Source: Veronia pacifica (GTDB lineage: Bacteria > Pseudomonadota > Gammaproteobacteria > Enterobacterales > Vibrionaceae). From it: DNA of 64,000 nt. The notes under the pieces were generated by a model. The model made no database searches, was not told where the DNA came from, and saw only the letters and a program-made list of their open reading frames with translations. Where the stretch lies: positions 32,504 through 96,503 of the forward strand of contig NZ_LYBM01000017.1 of NCBI RefSeq assembly GCF_001707825.1, in the 5' to 3' direction. Positions 29,969 through 40,033 of this stretch are shown piece by piece; the first letter of the stretch is position 1; every line of letters begins with the position of its first letter. Position numbers and translations under genes: made by a program.

Positions 29969-32074
29969 TCAGTTTTTTTGTCTGCTGACTTTGACCACGT
30001 TTTTCATGACTCGGATCCGGCGCATGATGTTGGCCAGGTGAATCCTGTCGCGTGTCGTCAGTTTGACATGAATCGTATACAGGCGGCCATCTTTCTCTTC
30101 CGTGGTCAGTTTTTGGATATTTGACCCGGTGGAAGCGATGATATTGGTCAGATCGGCCAGTGCCCCCTGATGATTCTGCATATCGATACGCAGTGCTGTG
30201 GTGAACTCCTGATTGAAGTCCTCGCCCCACTGAACTGGCATATACTTGTCCGGCTCTTGTCGGTAGCCACGGATGTTTGAGCACTCTTCCCGGTGAAGAA
30301 CCAACCCTTTGCCCGGGCTCAGGTGAGCAACCACAGGATCTCCCGGTATCGGAAGACAACAGTTGGCATAGGTCAGAAGAATACCGTCAGCACCACGAAT
30401 TGGCATATGGCTGTCATGCTCATACAGGGTATCAGCATCACCGAGTAGTCGTTTAGCCACGACAACACTCATCAACTCACCGAGTCCGATACCTGCCAGC
30501 ATATCATCGAGGCTCTCTAACTTGAGGTCTGAGAGCACATGTTTCAGGTTCCCTTCGTCAACGTCAGCGATACCAACATGCTCACCGAGCGCGTGGTTCA
30601 ACAGACGACGTCCCAGCAAGATAGATTCTTCACGGCGCATGGTTTTCAGCACCTGACGGATCTTGGCTCTTGCCCTTGCGGTCACCACGTAGTTGAGCCA
30701 TGCGGCATTAGGTCGCGCACCGGGAGAGGTAATGATCTCTACGGTCTGACCATTAGTCAGTGGCTGGCTGAGCGGATAAGACTGGCGATCCACTCGTGCT
30801 CCGACACAGGCATTACCAACATCGGTATGAACGGCGTAGGCAAAATCGACAGCAGTTGCGCCAACGGGCAATTCGACAATTCGCCCTTTAGGGGTGAAAA
30901 CAAATAGTTCGTCAGGGAAAAAGTCAGATTTTACGTTTTCGATAAACTCAAAAGAGCTCCCTGCGCTTTGTTGTAACTCCAACAAATTTTGCATCCACTG
31001 CTGGGCGCGAATCTGTGCTGTGGTGCCAACATTGCTATCAGGTTTATCTTTGTATGCCCAGTGAGCCGCGACCCCTTTATCAGCCATCTGATCCATATCT
31101 TCAGTACGGATCTGAATTTCGACGGCTACACCATGAGGACCAATCAGTGAGGTATGCAGTGACTGATAACCATTGGCTTTAGGAACGGCAATGTAATCTT
31201 TTACTCTGCCCGGACGAGGTTTATAAAGGTTATGTACCTGACCGAGAACCCGATAACAGGTATCCAAATCGTCAACAACGACTCGGAACGCACACAGGTC
31301 CATGATGGTATGGAATCTGTATTCCTTGCTCTTCATCTTGTTGTAGATAGAAAAGAGGTTTTTCTGACGACCAAACACCCGTGCATTGACGCCACCTTCT
31401 TTCAGGCGGCCCTCAATTTCACTGTGAATCTTGTCAATCATCGCTTTGCGATTACCCAGCGCATGCGTGGAGACTTCTCGCAGAACGCGATGACGGAGCG
31501 GATAAACGGCTTCAAAGCCGAGTTCTTCCAGCTCGGTTTTGATGTTGTGGATACCCAGTCGGTGAGCCAGCGGAGAGAAGATCTCCAGCGTTTCTCTGGC
31601 AATCCGGCGTTTTTTTTCCGGCCTTAAAGGGGCAAGCGTCCGCATGTTGTGTGTGCGGTCAGCCAGCTTGATCAGGATCACCCGGATATCTTTGGCCATG
31701 GCCATGATCATCTTGCGGAAGTTTTCCGCTTGGGCTTCTTCGCGATCGCGGAATTTAAGCTTGTCCAGCTTGGATACACCATCGACCAGATCGGCCACGG
31801 TATCACCGAAACGTTGTTGAAGATCTTCTTTGGTGATCTCGGTATCTTCAATCACATCGTGCAGCAGAGCTGCCATCAGTGTTTCGTGATCGAGCCGCAT
31901 TTCCCCGAGGATACGGGCAACCGCAATGGGGTGGATGATGTAAGGCTCGCCAGAGTTGCGACTTTGCCCTTCATGGGCATCGCGAGCGACCAGATAAGCC
32001 TGCCGGAGCGCTTCGAGCTGATCATCCGGCAGGTACTGAGCTGCGACTTCTTTCAGGCTATCAAAAAGAAACAA
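29969..32074 (-). CDS. spoT: Bifunctional (p)ppGpp synthetase/hydrolase SpoT
   Basis: Makes and, mainly, degrades the alarmone (p)ppGpp. The 701-residue protein has an HD hydrolase domain (His72-Asp73 in LLHDVIEDTE), a synthetase domain (about 190-370, YIAVPKANGYQSLHTSLIGP), TGS (about 385-447, VFTPKGRIVELPVGATAVD), and a C-terminal ACT domain. The intact HD motif separates it from RelA. Its 3' terminator isolates it partly from trmH-recG. Confidence 0.97.
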   Translation of the reverse strand: MFLFDSLKEVAAQYLPDDQLEALRQAYLVARDAHEGQSRNSGEPYIIHPIAVARILGEMRLDHETLMAALLHDVIEDTEITKEDLQQRFGDTVADLVDGVSKLDKLKFRDREEAQAENFRKMIMAMAKDIRVILIKLADRTHNMRTLAPLRPEKKRRIARETLEIFSPLAHRLGIHNIKTELEELGFEAVYPLRHRVLREVSTHALGNRKAMIDKIHSEIEGRLKEGGVNARVFGRQKNLFSIYNKMKSKEYRFHTIMDLCAFRVVVDDLDTCYRVLGQVHNLYKPRPGRVKDYIAVPKANGYQSLHTSLIGPHGVAVEIQIRTEDMDQMADKGVAAHWAYKDKPDSNVGTTAQIRAQQWMQNLLELQQSAGSSFEFIENVKSDFFPDELFVFTPKGRIVELPVGATAVDFAYAVHTDVGNACVGARVDRQSYPLSQPLTNGQTVEIITSPGARPNAAWLNYVVTARARAKIRQVLKTMRREESILLGRRLLNHALGEHVGIADVDEGNLKHVLSDLKLESLDDMLAGIGLGELMSVVVAKRLLGDADTLYEHDSHMPIRGADGILLTYANCCLPIPGDPVVAHLSPGKGLVLHREECSNIRGYRQEPDKYMPVQWGEDFNQEFTTALRIDMQNHQGALADLTNIIASTGSNIQKLTTEEKDGRLYTIHVKLTTRDRIHLANIMRRIRVMKNVVKVSRQKN

Positions 32075-32128
32075 ATGGCCTGCTTCCTATAGTTACAGAC
32101 AGAGCAACTGATAACAGTTGCTCAATAC

Positions 32129-32404
32129 TTAGCGAAGTTGACCGGAAATGGTGCTAACGGCAGCCATCTCTGCTGCTTCCTGCTCTTGCTGCTCCTGACG
32201 CTCACGTGCGTCTAGCACTTCTTTGGTGATCAGGCTTTCTTCGATTTCACGAAGAGCGATAACGGTTGGCTTATCGTTTTCTTCCTGAACCAGTGCGTCT
32301 TTACCACCTGTTTGCATTTGACGTGCGCGTCGAGCGGCGACCAGTACGAGATCGAAACGGTTGCCAATTTTTTCAACGGCGTCTTGAACGGTTACGCGTG
32401 CCAT
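32129..32404 (-). CDS. rpoZ: RNA polymerase omega subunit
   Basis: The 91-residue omega subunit assists RNA polymerase assembly and takes part in ppGpp binding. The N-terminal [19 protein letters not shown] and the helix [13 protein letters not shown] are family-typical; the C-terminal third is a Glu/Gln-rich helix. It sits in the gmk-rpoZ-spoT order. Confidence 0.97.
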   Translation of the reverse strand: MARVTVQDAVEKIGNRFDLVLVAARRARQMQTGGKDALVQEENDKPTVIALREIEESLITKEVLDARERQEQQEQEAAEMAAVSTISGQLR

Positions 32405-32461
32405 GAAGAACTCCAGTAAGTAAATAAATCAAAATGACCGAAAATTATACAAAAGCAAGGG

Positions 32462-33214
<753 letters not shown>

Positions 33215-33469
33215 TCACGCTAATTTCATTTTTCTGCTCTGATTTCAGACGAACTATAAGAAAAAGTGTTAATTATCAATTTCATGTGAATAACGATAAA
33301 ACTCGCAATTTATCGCGGTATACGTCGTCAGGTGTGTTCCATTGATATAGTGTTATACGCATATATATCACCACATCTCAAAGCACTGATTTGTGAGAGT
33401 GTGGTAACCAGCAACAAATACACTGTTTTGCACCATAGCAGCACATTAAAACGGCTCAGAGGAGATGTT

Positions 33470-33619
33470 ATGGCTTCACCCATTGAGGTAAATGAGAAGG
33501 TAAATCGCGACGTGGTCTTGAAATGCGCAGAGCGTGCGCTCTCTTCAATTCGTTTTTCGTTGCGTATTAGCATTCTGAAAATTATCAACATCGACATTCA
33601 GTTAATGAAGTCAGATTAA
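33470..33619 (+). CDS. Small 49-residue protein, hypothetical
   Basis: A short frame starting at the ATG at 33470 with GAGGAG seven bases upstream. The product is amphipathic and helical, with a basic centre and a hydrophobic C-terminal half (SLRISILKIINIDIQL). No family recognised. The 384 bp between gmk and this start (33086-33469) are AT-rich and contain no other convincing gene. The good ribosome site is the main argument for it being real. Confidence 0.45.
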   Translation: MASPIEVNEKVNRDVVLKCAERALSSIRFSLRISILKIINIDIQLMKSD

Positions 33620-33708
33620 CCTTTGTGCTCTGGCAATGTGGTGTGGGCTATGTGAGTAAAACAGTGGGGTGCGACACAGAAATTCGTTAGTGAAGAAAGG
33701 GCATACTT

Positions 33709-34077
33709 ATGTCGGAGTGGAATGAAAACCAGCCTATTTACCGCCAACTGGCAGATACTATCAGGCAACAAATATTGCAGGGTGTATGGCAGGAAGGAGA
33801 AGCTCTTCCATCGGTGAGGGTGGTGGCTGCAGACATGAAAATCAACCATTTAACGGTGATGAAAGGATATCAGCTTATGGTGGACGAAGGATTGATAGAG
33901 AAAAAGCGTGGTCAGGGTATGTTCGTTGCAAAGGGTGCTGTTGGTGCGCTGCGTGAAGAGCAGCAACGACAATTCATCGAACAACAAATACCAGCGATTG
34001 CTGCGGTGTTAACTCAGACAGACATGTCGTTGGATGAGTTCGTTTCCATACTCAGAGCTTGCATGGAGAAACAATGA
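33709..34077 (+). CDS. YtrA-type GntR transcriptional regulator
   Basis: A 122-residue regulator: GntR winged helix (QPIYRQLADTIRQQILQGVWQEGE, then SVRVVAADMKINHLTVMKGY) and a short helical tail. Its stop overlaps the ATP-binding protein gene (ATGA at 34074), and a permease follows, so it very probably controls this ABC module, as YtrA does for ytrB-F in Bacillus in response to cell-wall antibiotics. Paralog of the regulator at 26662. Confidence 0.92.
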   Translation: MSEWNENQPIYRQLADTIRQQILQGVWQEGEALPSVRVVAADMKINHLTVMKGYQLMVDEGLIEKKRGQGMFVAKGAVGALREEQQRQFIEQQIPAIAAVLTQTDMSLDEFVSILRACMEKQ

Positions 34078-34946
34078 TGGGACCACTTGTTGAGGTGAAG
34101 AACGTCTCCAAACATTACGGTGGTTGGCGTAAAAATACCGGGGAAGCACTGTCTGATGTCAGCTTCACCTTGCATCCCGGTCAGGTATTGGGACTTCTTG
34201 GGCACAATGGTGCGGGCAAATCGACCCTGATAAAAGCCATGCTCGGAAATCACCAGGCAAGCGGAACCATACGCATAAACGGTATGGATCCATTGACTGA
34301 ACGGGAGGCGGTGATGAGATCGCTGTCTTATATTTCTGATGTCAATGTACTGCCCGGTTGGATGAAAGTGGCTGATTTATTGGCCTATGTGAATGGCGTG
34401 CATCCAAGTTTTAATATCGACAAAGCCCGCGAAATTCTCCAGCGCACCGACGTAAGGGAAGATAAAAAAATTAAAACCCTGTCGAAAGGCATGAAGGTGC
34501 AATTGCATCTGGCCATCGTCGTGGCAACAGATACTAAAGTGTTGATCCTTGATGAGCCAACACTGGGTCTGGATCTTATGTATCGCGATATCTTTTATCG
34601 CCATTTGATCGAATGGTTTGAGGAGGGTGGGCGAACATTGATCATCGCCAGTCATGAAGTGGCTGAAATTGAACACTTGCTGACAGACGTCCTCATCCTG
34701 AAGCAGGGCAAACCCGTATTTTACGGCTCCATGGAAGATATGTCCTCTCGTTACTTTATGCTGGAAGCCAGCCAGAGTGCCGGTGATAAAATTGCTCCTC
34801 TCGCCCCCATATTCAGCCGTAAAGGACTGGGCACCTGTGAGTGGATGTTGGATGCCAAACATATTGATGCGGTCAAGGAGCTGGGAGAGAAGAAGCCCGT
34901 TCAGTTGGCCAATGTCTTTCTTGCATTGCAGGGGGAGGATGCCTGA
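34074..34946 (+). CDS. YtrB-like ABC transporter ATP-binding protein
   Basis: A 290-residue ATPase. Walker A GHNGAGKST, signature LSKGMKVQLHLAI and Walker B VLILDEPTLGLD are intact, with the H-loop in IIASHEV. I start at the ATG overlapping the regulator stop. The C-terminal 70 residues form an extra domain typical of this group. It overlaps the permease gene by 1 bp; substrate unknown. Confidence 0.92.
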   Translation: MMGPLVEVKNVSKHYGGWRKNTGEALSDVSFTLHPGQVLGLLGHNGAGKSTLIKAMLGNHQASGTIRINGMDPLTEREAVMRSLSYISDVNVLPGWMKVADLLAYVNGVHPSFNIDKAREILQRTDVREDKKIKTLSKGMKVQLHLAIVVATDTKVLILDEPTLGLDLMYRDIFYRHLIEWFEEGGRTLIIASHEVAEIEHLLTDVLILKQGKPVFYGSMEDMSSRYFMLEASQSAGDKIAPLAPIFSRKGLGTCEWMLDAKHIDAVKELGEKKPVQLANVFLALQGEDA

Positions 34947-35839
34947 TGCAAACCATCGTTCAAATGCTGAAAAAAGAGTGGCTGGAAAAGAAAATAGTGA
35001 TCAACATTGCGCTGTTTTTTTCGATATTGGCCACTGTACTGAGCGGTTACCTGATATTTAAACTCGGTACTGCAGATATCATGATCTCTACGATATTAGA
35101 TAATCGGGCAGGCGACGATTTTCAGCTATGCGTCATTGATAATGAAGAAAGACCGCTGGATCAGTGTTTGACGTTAGTCATTGATCCTTTTGTCGCTATG
35201 TTTTCAGCTCTGCTTTCTATTTATTTTTTCAGTTTGACCTATCGCAAGCCAAAGGACGACGGCAGTGCCGTGTTTTGGTCCAGTATGCCAATTAGCTCGC
35301 TCAAGGATCATCTGGTGAAATTCGCCTTCGGTTTGATGGTTATCCCGGTTGTTTGCTCACTGTTGGTACTGATAGCTAACGTCAGTGTCTGGCTGGTTGG
35401 GTTGTTTGTCGAGTTACCAACGGGTTTCTGGGGGGGCAACGCTCTCAGTATCACCGGCTTACTATTCAGTGTTCCAGCTTTCTGGCTGAAAATGATGCTG
35501 TCTGGTGTCATGCTTCTGCCGCTGGCTGCCATTATGATGGCGCTGTCTCAAGTATTCCGGCACCCTTTTATTTTCTTACTGATAAAAGTGGCAATTCTTG
35601 AGCTGATTTTTGTCAAATTCCTGAACGTAGAACTGGTTGGTAGCTTTATGCAAAGCCTTGTGACGGCAATATTTTTACCGTTCACAATAAGCTTCTCCGA
35701 GAGTGATGCCTTCATCAGTAATATCAATGTGATGGATATAATCTTCTACTTCCTGATGGGGGCTGTTGCCTTCCTGATCAGTCTACATTTCAACAGAACG
35801 GTAGATGTTGAAGTCTTTTATCGTAAAGCTCGAACCTAA
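34946..35839 (+). CDS. ABC transporter permease of the GntR-linked module
   Basis: A 297-residue integral membrane protein with about six to seven helices, starting ATGCAAACC at the TGATG junction with the ATPase gene. The first helix is followed by a 60-residue extracytoplasmic loop containing two Cys residues (FQLCVID and LDQCLT), perhaps a disulfide. It matches the ABC-2-type permease layout. Last gene of the three-gene unit, with a terminator 19 bp on. Confidence 0.85.
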   Translation: MQTIVQMLKKEWLEKKIVINIALFFSILATVLSGYLIFKLGTADIMISTILDNRAGDDFQLCVIDNEERPLDQCLTLVIDPFVAMFSALLSIYFFSLTYRKPKDDGSAVFWSSMPISSLKDHLVKFAFGLMVIPVVCSLLVLIANVSVWLVGLFVELPTGFWGGNALSITGLLFSVPAFWLKMMLSGVMLLPLAAIMMALSQVFRHPFIFLLIKVAILELIFVKFLNVELVGSFMQSLVTAIFLPFTISFSESDAFISNINVMDIIFYFLMGAVAFLISLHFNRTVDVEVFYRKART

Positions 35840-35858
35840 GTTCAGAACATACCAGATG

Positions 35859-35880
35859 GGAGGCATTCGCCTCCTTTTTT
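35859..35880 (+). terminator. Terminator of the GntR/ABC module
   Basis: GGAGGC and GCCTCC form a 6-bp stem with a 4-base loop followed by six T. It lies between convergent genes. Confidence 0.85.
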
Positions 35881-36290
35881 CATTCTTTCATTAACACCTG
35901 TTCACCGACATCGGGGTGGTAAATCGGTTGAATCACGTTACCTGCCGGATCTTTGCAATGAAATGACCATGCGCCATCTGTATGTTGATGTATTTGATCC
36001 ATCAAGGGAGCGCCCTGTTCTGCGAGATAATGATATAAGGCTTCCAGCTCTGATACCGATTGCACGATAAAGCCAAAATGATCGAGTGCTGACCCCTTGT
36101 TGTCAGTTTGGTTTCGGGCTCGGCTCAGCGAGAGATTATCGTTACCACATGTCAGATACACCAGATTGTCATTGGCTCTCCTCAGTAGCGTCATCCCCAG
36201 AACGTCAGTGTAAAACGCCTCACATTCTTCCAGATTATGCACTTTGAGCGCCAGATGCCTGAGACCGAGTAATGTCACCGGATTGCTCAT
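35880..36290 (-). CDS. Glyoxalase/VOC superfamily protein
   Basis: A 136-residue single-domain metalloprotein-like fold with paired beta-alpha-beta-beta-beta modules. LRHLALKVHNLEECEAFYTDVLGM opens the first, and LDHFGFIVQSVSELEALYHYL the second. Metal-ligand candidates are His12, His70 and the Glu or Gln residues of the strands. Function not predictable; members include dioxygenases, lyases and fosfomycin-resistance enzymes. Divergent from the monooxygenase-like gene at 36386. Confidence 0.88.
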   Translation of the reverse strand: MSNPVTLLGLRHLALKVHNLEECEAFYTDVLGMTLLRRANDNLVYLTCGNDNLSLSRARNQTDNKGSALDHFGFIVQSVSELEALYHYLAEQGAPLMDQIHQHTDGAWSFHCKDPAGNVIQPIYHPDVGEQVLMKE

Positions 36291-36385
36291 AGTTACCTCA
36301 TATTTGTGAACATAAAATATTATATATTGTATACAATATAATCATTGTGGATATTTATGTGTGTAACGGAAATGAGGAACTGGCC

Positions 36386-36697
36386 GTGAATAAGGGAATG
36401 TATTGCATCATAGTGAAAAACAACATTGCTCCAGAAGGCAGAGAAACGTACTTAGAGGCAATGCGCGAGAATGCCGCTGCCTCGGTGCGTGATGAGGAAG
36501 GGTGTCTGACGTTTGATGTGATAGAGGCGAGAGAAGAAGAAAACTGTTTTTACCTGTATGAAGTATATCGCGATGAGCAGGCACTGGCAGACCACAAGCT
36601 AACACCTCACTATTTAAAAAGTCGTGAGCAGATCATTGGGCTGGTGGTTGAACAGTCGGTTTTACGGGCTGACGTTGTAGCGCTTAACAGCGCCTGA
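36386..36697 (+). CDS. Antibiotic biosynthesis monooxygenase (ABM) domain protein
   Basis: A 103-residue ferredoxin-like fold protein similar to putative quinol monooxygenases (YgiN type). The GTG at 36386, with GAGGAA seven bases upstream, is preferred over the ATG at 36398, which has no room for a ribosome site. Landmarks are NAAASVRDEEGCLTFDV and FYLYEVYRDEQALADHK. Together with the divergent VOC gene it may form a small detoxification locus; this is only inferred. Confidence 0.85.
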   Translation: MNKGMYCIIVKNNIAPEGRETYLEAMRENAAASVRDEEGCLTFDVIEAREEENCFYLYEVYRDEQALADHKLTPHYLKSREQIIGLVVEQSVLRADVVALNSA

Positions 36698-36716
36698 TAC
36701 AAATGTGATCAATAAG

Positions 36717-36745
36717 AAAACCGCCCAATTGCAGGCGGTTTTTTT
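36717..36745 (+). terminator. Rho-independent terminator between convergent genes
   Basis: AAAACCGCC and GGCGGTTTT form a 9-bp stem with an 8-base loop and a T run on both strands; serves the ABM gene and the patatin gene. Confidence 0.9.
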
Positions 36746-36752
36746 GTTGCCA

Positions 36753-38381
36753 TTAGTTTGCTTTGGTCGACTTTTTCGCTGTCGTTCGACGTGCGGTGGT
36801 CGATGTGGCTTTCGGTGCAGGTTTTGCCGTAGAGGCGGCTTTCGGTTTATCTGCTGCAGGTTTTCTTGATGCGGCAGCAGTTTTTCTGGTGCCCGATGCT
36901 TTTGGCGTACTGGCTGTCTTTGTGGCTGGTGTTTTTACGGTTTTCTCGGCGGTTGTCTCCGGCTGCCAAACAGGCTTGTCAGAGATAGCAGAGTTAGATA
37001 ACACGACACTTTCTTGGCTCTTACATTCCCACGATTCTTTATTTTTTCGGGTAAAGAGGCGAACAGGTTCGTACTTGTTCGCCTCTTGGGTCCACGGTGA
37101 TGCGGCGAGCGCCAGCTTCATATCTTCGTAGCCTGCTTCGCTTCTTCTTCTGATTGAGCGTCGTGAAAACTCAGTGTCACTGAGCCAGGTGTGGTCTGAG
37201 AACGGATTAAATGTAATGTGGACGATATCAATATTTCTGCCATGTACCTTGGCATACTCAGATGGGTCGTTGCTGTCTGCAACAGCAGCTTGCAAGTGTT
37301 TGAGGTTATGCTTTGCAACGACAGAATCAATTTGTGCTGCTGCACGGCTGGCGTACTGTATTTCTTTTTGTCGCCATGCAACATCAGACAGGTTGCTTGG
37401 TCGCTCGCCATTTGGATTCCACAAATCCACCATAAAGATCAATAACTCTTCGTCTTGTCCGGCAAGATCTAAAATACCATTGAGCGGTGTATTGGAGACG
37501 ACGCCACCATCCCAGTAATAGTCTTCTTCAATTTTTGTTGCAGGGAAGGCTGGTGGCAGTGAGCCGCTGGCAACAGCATGCTCGGGTCCCATGTCGTAGT
37601 CTTTGTTTTCACTGTCGAAAAACACCAGTTCACCGTCGGTCACGCGCGTTGCGCCAACAGTCAGTCGAGGTGAACTATTACCCTCAGCTTTATCGTTAAG
37701 TAGTTCAAAGGTACACATGTCTTTCAAGGTATGTTTCAGTGGCGTTGTATCGTAAAAGCTCGTTGCGGCGTCTGTCCCCGGCGCAGATGTCAACGGCCCT
37801 ACGACCCATGGCAGGCGGGGAGTGAAGAAATCAGGCTGTCCTAAGAGTAGTGACGTGCTGACATTCATCCAGTTGAAGAGATAACCTAAATTACTGAAAT
37901 TGTCATTGAATGCGAAGGGGGTAGGCAAGACGGTTTGGCTGTAAATGGGCGAGCTTTTTATCGTTGCTTCAACAAATTGCTTCATAAAAGGATTACATTG
38001 CCAAAACGATTCCACGGCACTGAGAAAACTCTCTGTTTCTTTATTCACAGAGCTGGCATTGACACTCTGCCCCCAGTTCATCCATGAATTGTTTTCCTGA
38101 ACAGAAAAGCCTTCTGTTGGATCCGTCATTGGATAAGAAATACGGTCCCAGAAGTTTTCGAGTGTATTTAGGCGTTCAGATTGCTCGTTTGCTGCGAGAA
38201 GCGTGGCGTTAATCGCACCGATTGAGATACCCGCAAACCAATCAATATCGTCAAAGTCTTTATTTTTTTTTATTTCTTCTTCTAATGCTTTGTAGACGCC
38301 AATTTGGTATGCGCCGAGTGCACCGCCACCTTGTAATACCAGACAAACCTTTCTTTTCTTTCCATTTATCTCGATAGTCAT
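36753..38381 (-). CDS. Patatin-like phospholipase with histone-H1-like C-terminal tail
   Basis: A 542-residue serine lipase-type protein. From the ATG at 38381 (preceded by AAGGAACG) the oxyanion loop GGGALGAYQ, nucleophile elbow FAGISIGAIN (Ser53) and the catalytic Asp motif WDGGVVSNTPL are all present. A C-terminal DUF3734-like region follows. Residues about 469-542 are a tail made almost only of Lys, Ala, Thr, Pro and Ser (KPAADKPKAASTAKPAPKA), like histone H1/AlgP or PhaF tails. No signal peptide, so it is probably cytoplasmic; such tails bind DNA or polymer granules in other proteins. Confidence 0.9.
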   Translation of the reverse strand: MTIEINGKKRKVCLVLQGGGALGAYQIGVYKALEEEIKKNKDFDDIDWFAGISIGAINATLLAANEQSERLNTLENFWDRISYPMTDPTEGFSVQENNSWMNWGQSVNASSVNKETESFLSAVESFWQCNPFMKQFVEATIKSSPIYSQTVLPTPFAFNDNFSNLGYLFNWMNVSTSLLLGQPDFFTPRLPWVVGPLTSAPGTDAATSFYDTTPLKHTLKDMCTFELLNDKAEGNSSPRLTVGATRVTDGELVFFDSENKDYDMGPEHAVASGSLPPAFPATKIEEDYYWDGGVVSNTPLNGILDLAGQDEELLIFMVDLWNPNGERPSNLSDVAWRQKEIQYASRAAAQIDSVVAKHNLKHLQAAVADSNDPSEYAKVHGRNIDIVHITFNPFSDHTWLSDTEFSRRSIRRRSEAGYEDMKLALAASPWTQEANKYEPVRLFTRKNKESWECKSQESVVLSNSAISDKPVWQPETTAEKTVKTPATKTASTPKASGTRKTAAASRKPAADKPKAASTAKPAPKATSTTARRTTAKKSTKAN

Positions 38382-38682
38382 TTTTCGTTCCTTGGGCAAC
38401 AAGTTAAAAGTGTCTTGTTATCTGTACAGTATTTATGCGTCAGAAAGAAAACGAATTGATGAAAATTGGGCAAAGAATGACTTGAGTATTTATCGCATGT
38501 AATTGATGAAATTATAATTAGTTAATATGAGACATTATGCGTATCAATAGATTGATGGGTTTTCGCAAATACAGCGCACTGTCTGATGGGTTTTCTTTCT
38601 AGGGTTACTGGGTATTAGTCGCGAGCATGACATTTCCGTCAGCTCTTCAGTAAAAAATAACGCCTGGGAGGAGAGAACATTC

Positions 38683-39174
38683 ATGAATATATTGTCTTTT
38701 TATCGCTCGATATTAATCGGTTTGGCAGTTTTATGCACATCAGCAAATGCTGACGTCGTGTTGGACAAGTTTGAATTTGACGGCTCTCAACAATATGTCA
38801 TAGCAAGTACCACTTTAGACAGCAACCGCCGCTATCGAATTCATGTAAATCCGATTGACGAACAGAATTGGCGTGATTTTTTCTGGCCAAATACGGTTGA
38901 TGGTTGGACGCGTTCTTGGGCACATGATATTCAGGAGTTCTTTTCGCGTTTTCTGGCGATCAATAAAACAATACGGTTGGGCTCTGTCATGGTGTGTCCC
39001 GACAATAATAACTCGGAATGTCTTGCCAGAGTGCAGTTTGAAGCACTGGATACAAGCCAGAGGCCGAATTTTGTTGGCAAAAAACTCTACTTTAAAATTA
39101 ATGACGTCGTATTTCCGCTTGCCTGGATAAATAATTACGGCAAAGCGGTAGTGACGATCTCGGAGGCTCAATAG
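38683..39174 (+). CDS. Secreted hypothetical protein
   Basis: A 163-residue protein with a signal peptide ending near ANA-D (residues 1-23) and a mature beta-rich domain with two Cys (MVCPDNNNSECLA) likely to form a disulfide. The ATG follows GGGAGGAGAG. No family recognised. The 301 bp upstream (38382-38682) hold only AT-rich DNA and presumably promoters for this gene and the divergent patatin. Confidence 0.7.
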   Translation: MNILSFYRSILIGLAVLCTSANADVVLDKFEFDGSQQYVIASTTLDSNRRYRIHVNPIDEQNWRDFFWPNTVDGWTRSWAHDIQEFFSRFLAINKTIRLGSVMVCPDNNNSECLARVQFEALDTSQRPNFVGKKLYFKINDVVFPLAWINNYGKAVVTISEAQ

Positions 39175-39231
39175 ACACTGGATGACAAAAATAGTCTTCT
39201 GAGGTTTAGATGGTTACATTCTGATTTAAAT

Positions 39232-39262
39232 AAAAAAAGCCAGCGACGCTGGCTTTCGTTTT
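39232..39262 (-). terminator. Terminator of the cold-shock gene
   Basis: AAAGCCAGC, a 3-base loop and GCTGGCTTT make a strong hairpin with T runs on both strands, between the secreted-protein gene and the convergent csp gene. Confidence 0.85.
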
Positions 39263-39278
39263 CATCGGTATGGGCCGG

Positions 39279-39491
39279 TTAAATAGCCATCACATTTGAT
39301 GCTTGCAGACCTTTCTGGCCACTCTCGACAGAGAATGACACTTTTTGCCCTTCACTCAGGGTTTTGAACCCTTCAGAGACAATGGCACGGAAATGAACGA
39401 AAACATCTGAACCTCCATTGTCCTGTGTGATGAAACCAAAGCCTTTATCTTCATTGAACCATTTCACTATACCGGTTGTTGCATTAGACAT
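39279..39491 (-). CDS. Cold-shock protein, CspA family
   Basis: A 70-residue single cold-shock domain, RNA chaperone type. RNP-1 (KGFGFI) and RNP-2 (VFVHF) motifs are intact, and the C-terminal LQASNVMAI is standard. I start at the ATG at 39491, with AAGGGACAAC upstream, as in other CspA proteins; the longer frame is the leader. Located next to a terminator it shares with the secreted-protein gene. Confidence 0.95.
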   Translation of the reverse strand: MSNATTGIVKWFNEDKGFGFITQDNGGSDVFVHFRAIVSEGFKTLSEGQKVSFSVESGQKGLQASNVMAI

Positions 39492-39704
39492 ATGTTGTCC
39501 CTTTTTCAAATACATAAGTGCGCCGAAAGGCGAGATGCTAATCAATTGAATTATCGAAATGTAACGTTGAAAAGAGGGGGAAACATTGAGGTACACAACA
39601 ACTGGGTGCAGCAAAAGGTTTAGCTCAAAATTCATGTGGCATTTAATAATTCTCTGAACGACAGAGCAGTAAAAGAATATCAGGCATCGTGCCAGTCTTT
39701 TGTG

Positions 39705-39836
39705 TTACTTCTGGGATTTACGGGGCTTAGTGGCAGAAACATATAACGCTTCTTTTATTCTTTTGGTTATCCGCGCCTTTTCTCTCTTGCTTACCTTTTT
39801 TTGAAAGCACTCCAGTATTGGTTTGTATCCTCCCAC
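39705..39836 (-). CDS. Possible 43-residue basic peptide or gene remnant
   Basis: A minus-strand frame from a GTG at 39836 to a TAA at 39705 encodes a very basic helical peptide (KKVSKREKARITKRIKEAL, then YVSATKPRKSQK). The composition looks like a genuine coding fragment, but there is no ribosome site and an upstream in-frame stop. It may be the tail of a lost gene. Otherwise the 542-bp gap 39492-40033 holds only leader and promoter DNA. Confidence 0.25.
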   Translation of the reverse strand: MGGYKPILECFQKKVSKREKARITKRIKEALYVSATKPRKSQK

Positions 39837-40033
39837 CCGCTTAATTCTCTATGGAGAAACAGAGAGAGTAATCACATTAGTCTCACAAAGAGAATATCTC
39901 ACATTGATCTTTATTGAAGGCATTGATACCTTGCAGCGCCATCAAAATGATGAAACCTCAGCCTGCGTTCTCTATCTCCACAACGGCCTGTTTTTATTGT
40001 TCAAGAAGTCAAAATAATAATTAAGGAATACCC

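Noticed and set aside
38381..38402. Earlier ATG for the patatin gene
   Set aside because: The ATG at 38381 has AAGGAACG at the right distance, and the earlier start adds seven non-conserved residues.
39823..40017. 64-codon plus-strand frame before the TAP-type hydrolase
   Set aside because: No ribosome site, no domain, overlaps promoter DNA and a more coding-like frame on the other strand.
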